Assembly (NCBI GenBank): GCA_900543165.1 | Contig: UQQQ01000073.1 | Span: 1 to 8,113, forward strand | Source of the DNA: an uncultured Dialister sp. | GTDB taxonomy: Bacteria; Bacillota; Negativicutes; Veillonellales; Dialisteraceae | Reading direction: 5' to 3' | Length of the DNA stretch: 8,113 nt | Shown: positions 5,472-8,113 of the stretch, one piece after another | Position numbering within the stretch: position 1 is the stretch's first letter | Layout of the letters: every line of letters begins with the position of its first letter | Notes under the pieces: generated by a model | Seen by the model: only the letters and a program-made list of their open reading frames with translations | Told to the model about the DNA's origin: nothing | Database searches by the model: none | Made by a program: the position numbers and the translations under genes

Positions 5472-5693
5472 TTATAGCTTCTGATAGTACTTAGTACCTT
5501 TATCCGATCCATGCATTAAATTCATCAATTCCTTGGCACGCTCAAGAGTTAGCCCACAATAGTTTGCATACTCTATCAAAGGATTTTCTCTAATTTTCCG
5601 CTTGTGCGGCATAACGGCTCGGTGATCTACCTATCTTAGACGGAATACTGCAGAGAGACGGTTACGTTCTTTCACTGGCAGCTTCTGTCGCAT
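5472..5693 (-). pseudogene. Small gene interrupted by an amber codon, function unknown
   Basis: One reading frame runs for 74 codons from ATG at 5693 to TAA at 5472, broken only by TAG at 5633-5631 (codon 21). Before the stop it gives MRQKLPVKERNRLSAVFRLR. After it, VDHRAVMPHKRK leads into a helix-like stretch including ENPLIEYANYCG, LTLERAKELMNLMHG and a basic C-terminus ending KYYQKL. The composition is protein-like on both sides of the stop, which suggests a decayed gene. Alternatively a 46-aa protein starts at ATG 5612, but no ribosome-binding site precedes it. A terminator follows 28 bases later (5444-5410). I do not recognise the family. Confidence 0.4.
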
Positions 5694-5757
5694 AGAAAGT
5701 CATATCAGAAAGGTTATACACGGTTTCCTCAATTAGTTTTTGTTTTGCATTAATAGT
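5662..5757 (-). pseudogene. Second decayed coding fragment, alternative frame
   Basis: A stop-to-stop frame of 31 codons lies here, with no start except an internal ATG. It reads through AKQKLIEETVYNLSDMTFYA to a TAA at 5662 and looks protein-like. It overlaps the start of the amber-interrupted frame, shifted by one frame, so both may come from one gene that also suffered a frameshift. The sequence is too short to name. The rest of 5758-5799 shows nothing recognisable. Confidence 0.25.
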
Positions 5758-5799
5758 TCACAGCACTTTATGCATGCCCACTAAAACTGCCCCAAAATG

Positions 5800-5838
5800 A
5801 AAAGACTGCTATGCGATGTATTGCATAGCAGCCTTTTT
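5800..5838 (-). terminator. Terminator of the TonB-dependent receptor gene
   Basis: A perfect 9-bp stem, CTGCTATGC (5806-5814) / GCATAGCAG (5823-5831), has an 8-base loop. It is flanked by AAAAG on one side and CCTTTTTT on the other, so it can work in both directions. It begins 10 bases downstream of the receptor's stop codon on the - strand. Confidence 0.88.
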
Positions 5839-5847
5839 TACCATACT

Positions 5848-7884
5848 TTAGAATTTATATTCATACCCGAGCATGTAGTTTCTACCCTGCGAAATATAAG
5901 CAAACGTATCATCACTTGGCGCTGTCACCGTAGTGTAATCTTCTCGACCAAAGAGATTATTGACATGCAGGAAAACCTTGTGCTGTGCGCCTGGAGCATA
6001 GGAAATATCCAGATCTGTGTAAAGTGCCGGTTTTACTCTGGTCTTGCCATCATCCTTGGAATTGTATCGATATCCCAGATAGTTCGCCGTTAAAGCACCA
6101 TTCCACTTGTCCTTATGATAGCGAATGGCAGAGGTGAATTGCAGGCGATTATTGGTATGAATCCAATCCCCTACATTAAAGTTTTCATCCACACTTCTTT
6201 CGGTGGGATTGCTGTACGAGATCCCCCAAGATGTATCCCAAGCATCATTGTGATGAATATCAGCAGAAATTTCAATCCCGGTATTTTTGCTATCCGAATT
6301 GGTGTACTGCATATCCCCGGTAATAGGAGAAACGTCTTTGATACTCTGGATCGCATCCTTGATATCGTAGTGATAAAGCGCTACTCGCCAGGAGGTTTTC
6401 CCCTGGTTCAGCTTGTAGCCCATTTCATAATGAGTGCCATGTTCTGCTTTCAGATCCACGTTCGGTAACATGGCAGCCCCACCAAAAATCTTAGAGAGCT
6501 CGGGTAAGCGGAAGGATTTTCCCGCCTTAGCATAGAAGCTGCTCTTGTCATTGATCGTATGCAGGTATTGAATTTCAGGCGTAAATTTATTCTGATTCGC
6601 CTGGACACTATCTGTTGTTTTGCCACTGATTACTTCTGTGCTACTGCCATTGGCACGACGCACGAAGGTTTCTCTGGCGTTAAAAATCATCTGGTCTTTC
6701 GGTGTCATATGCCAGTCATAGGAAGCATAAATGGAATACACATCCCTGTTGTATGTCCCAAATTTCGCGGGCTGTGCCGGTCTATCTCCCATTTTCTTCG
6801 TCCCGGCGCTTTTCACATCCATGTCTTCCCGCTTATAAGAAGCCCCGATCAGGAATGTATCATCCCCGCCTGTCTTGAATACCTGCTGCAGGTTCAGATT
6901 GGTATTATGCCCCTTGCGCCAGCTATACTGAATATTTTCCTTCACGTTTCCAGTTTTCTTATTGTAGGTCAGCTGGTCATAGTTTCTTTCCTGTGTCCCA
7001 TAGGAAGCAAAGGCAGTGAACCCATTCTGATCATCAAAGTTCAGCAGGAATGTATTGTTATCGTCTTCATACCTTTTCTCCTGATACGGGCTCTTCGTAT
7101 AGGCAGAATCCATCTGAGAAGCGGTATTTTTCGTATTTACATAATTATGGCTAAACTTCCAATGGTCATTGATCGCATAGTTCCAAAAGATTCCTTTATC
7201 TTCGCCTTTGTTATAGTCATACCAGCGATCCGACGTTTTTCCCCCCATCCCCTCCGCTTTGATGGTCGTCGTCATGTGACTGATTTCGCCCCTGTGCTCG
7301 TAGTAAGCAGACGCATTGAACTTATCTGCTCCGACATTCAGACTATATCTCTGCTTGTCATAATTGCCCGCAGACACTTTCACACTGTTCTGCGTATGGG
7401 AGCGTGTAATAATGTTAATTACGCCGCCGGTTGCCTCCGAGCCATACAGAACAGAACCGCCGCCACGAACTACTTCAATATGATCGATGGCATCAGCACC
7501 AATATCCTCCAGATTGTACTTCCCATCCTGGTTCATTGGCACTCCATCTACCAAAACCAGCGTTCCTTTATCCACACCACGAATGTCGATCTTGCTCGTC
7601 ATCGATCCCATGCTGACACCATTTGGCATCTGCGTGCTGGCAAACACGCCCAATGTATTGCGTAAGGCTTCAAATGCACTGCCTGCACCACTCTTTTCGA
7701 TTTCTTCTCGGTCTATGACTTCCACAGATGCCGGTGTCTGTAGATCACGGTTTTCTACACGCTGCGCGGTTACCACCACGGGATCCAGCTCGTAGATTTC
7801 AGCCGCACTTACCCCCCCAGAACATACGGTCGTACTCATTAAAAGGGCACCAAGAATGGCAATGCTTAACTTTTTCCCTGACAT
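5848..7884 (-). CDS. TonB-dependent outer-membrane receptor, cargo unknown
   Basis: This 678-residue outer-membrane transporter takes up a scarce ligand, such as a siderophore, heme or cobalamin, using energy from TonB. It has a signal peptide (about 1-27, hydrophobic core and VSAA site) and a TonB box (LDPVVVTAQR, 33-42). A plug domain follows, with IDIRGVDKGTLVLVDGVPMN and VVRGGGSVLYGSEATGGVIN. A 22-strand-type barrel with many aromatic strands ends in YEYKF, the C-terminal Phe used for outer-membrane assembly. A FRLPELSKIFGG...NVDLKAEHG segment matches the FRAP/NPNL region of the family, without a histidine between the two parts, which argues weakly against a heme receptor. The start at 7884 is chosen because AGAGGAG lies 8 bases upstream and the signal peptide begins there; the frame stays open to 7962 without such support. 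No TonB, ExbBD or ABC genes are near. Confidence 0.92.
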   Translation of the reverse strand: MSGKKLSIAILGALLMSTTVCSGGVSAAEIYELDPVVVTAQRVENRDLQTPASVEVIDREEIEKSGAGSAFEALRNTLGVFASTQMPNGVSMGSMTSKIDIRGVDKGTLVLVDGVPMNQDGKYNLEDIGADAIDHIEVVRGGGSVLYGSEATGGVINIITRSHTQNSVKVSAGNYDKQRYSLNVGADKFNASAYYEHRGEISHMTTTIKAEGMGGKTSDRWYDYNKGEDKGIFWNYAINDHWKFSHNYVNTKNTASQMDSAYTKSPYQEKRYEDDNNTFLLNFDDQNGFTAFASYGTQERNYDQLTYNKKTGNVKENIQYSWRKGHNTNLNLQQVFKTGGDDTFLIGASYKREDMDVKSAGTKKMGDRPAQPAKFGTYNRDVYSIYASYDWHMTPKDQMIFNARETFVRRANGSSTEVISGKTTDSVQANQNKFTPEIQYLHTINDKSSFYAKAGKSFRLPELSKIFGGAAMLPNVDLKAEHGTHYEMGYKLNQGKTSWRVALYHYDIKDAIQSIKDVSPITGDMQYTNSDSKNTGIEISADIHHNDAWDTSWGISYSNPTERSVDENFNVGDWIHTNNRLQFTSAIRYHKDKWNGALTANYLGYRYNSKDDGKTRVKPALYTDLDISYAPGAQHKVFLHVNNLFGREDYTTVTAPSDDTFAYISQGRNYMLGYEYKF

Positions 7885-8016
7885 ATCATTTACTCCTCTC
7901 AGCAATAAAGCGTACAATGCATAAAACAGAAACCAAGAAAACTGCTTTAAGGAAACACCCAATCCTTCTTGCCTTAATTTATGCCAAGTACGCTTGTAAT
8001 AAGTTCTATTTATTTT
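7885..8016 (-). promoter_or_regulatory. Long 5' leader of the receptor mRNA
   Basis: If transcription starts from the -10 at 8023-8028, the leader is about 130 bases. The word AAGCGTAC (read on the - strand, 7995-7988) is exactly complementary to GTACGCTT (7915-7908), which lies about 10 bases before the ribosome-binding site (7900-7893). A long-range pairing is therefore possible. I see no match to a known riboswitch, and no cobalamin-box sequence. The frame here is open in phase with the receptor but is not protein-like. Confidence 0.35.
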
Positions 8017-8058
8017 ATCATGATTATACCATTAATTCAATTGTGATTATAATTACAA
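8017..8058 (-). promoter_or_regulatory. Receptor promoter with two overlapping operator-like dyads
   Basis: On the - strand TGGTATAAT (8031-8023) is an extended -10. The -35 position (about 8046-8051) falls inside an 18-bp near-perfect dyad, TTGTGATTATAATTACAA (8041-8058), with one mismatched pair. A second dyad, ATCATGAT (8017-8024), overlaps the -10. Binding at either would block RNA polymerase, as expected for a repressor. Fur-family metal regulators are natural candidates for such receptors, but neither dyad is a clear match to the consensus I know. Positions 8059-8113 show nothing recognisable. Confidence 0.55.
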
Positions 8059-8113
8059 CAGCACTTTACAACTTTTACGCCACCTCGGAAGTTGATGAAG
8101 CTAGTTTACACAA

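Noticed and set aside
6559..7665. 368-codon open frame on the + strand within the receptor
   Set aside because: It is antisense to a clear TonB-dependent receptor, has no family motif and is rich in I, F and H as an artefact.
7885..7962. Extending the receptor start to ATG 7962
   Set aside because: The extra 26 residues would precede a normal signal peptide. The only good ribosome-binding site (AGAGGAG) serves the ATG at 7884.
7885..8016. Cobalamin riboswitch in the receptor leader
   Set aside because: The leader is short for that class and no cobalamin-box sequence is visible.

Overview
The window looks like chromosomal DNA from a Gram-negative Firmicute (Negativicutes, perhaps Dialister-like). 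The left half carries a Firmicute housekeeping order, remA-gmk-rpoZ-coaBC. The right half carries outer-membrane biology: an AsmA-like membrane-anchored protein and a TonB-dependent receptor that ends in Phe. The genus is an inference from this mix and from the style of the intergenic repeats; no marker gene fixes it.

Layout. Positions 1-627 have no credible gene and hold a cluster of palindromic intergenic repeats, including two 114-bp copies 93% identical. A promoter with an extended -10 follows (628-656). It drives a tight + strand operon in which stop and start codons overlap: remA (717-992), gmk (992-1645) and rpoZ (1642-1842), closed by a terminator. After a structured 180-bp gap, coaBC (2024-3223) ends in a perfect 42-bp palindrome that can terminate transcription in both directions. 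Everything after that is on the - strand. Read in the direction of transcription, from the right edge: a regulated-looking promoter with two overlapping dyads (8017-8058), a TonB-dependent receptor (7884-5848), its terminator, a degraded small gene with an in-frame amber codon (5693-5472) and a second terminator. Then come the AsmA-like gene (5337-3883) and the decayed remnant of an MNT-type nucleotidyltransferase (3899-3497).

How the genes relate. Gmk makes GDP for nucleotide supply, RpoZ is the RNA polymerase omega subunit, RemA is a small DNA-binding regulator, and CoaBC makes 4'-phosphopantetheine for coenzyme A. All are growth housekeeping genes. The AsmA-like protein and the receptor are envelope proteins in separate transcription units. 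No TonB, ExbB/ExbD or ABC importer lies in the window, so the receptor's cargo cannot be read from context.

I looked for an undescribed system and did not find a convincing multi-gene one. The most worthwhile leads are the repeat cluster, the GCGAAGC mini-hairpin shared by otherwise different intergenic repeats, the dyads over the receptor promoter, and the two decayed genes.
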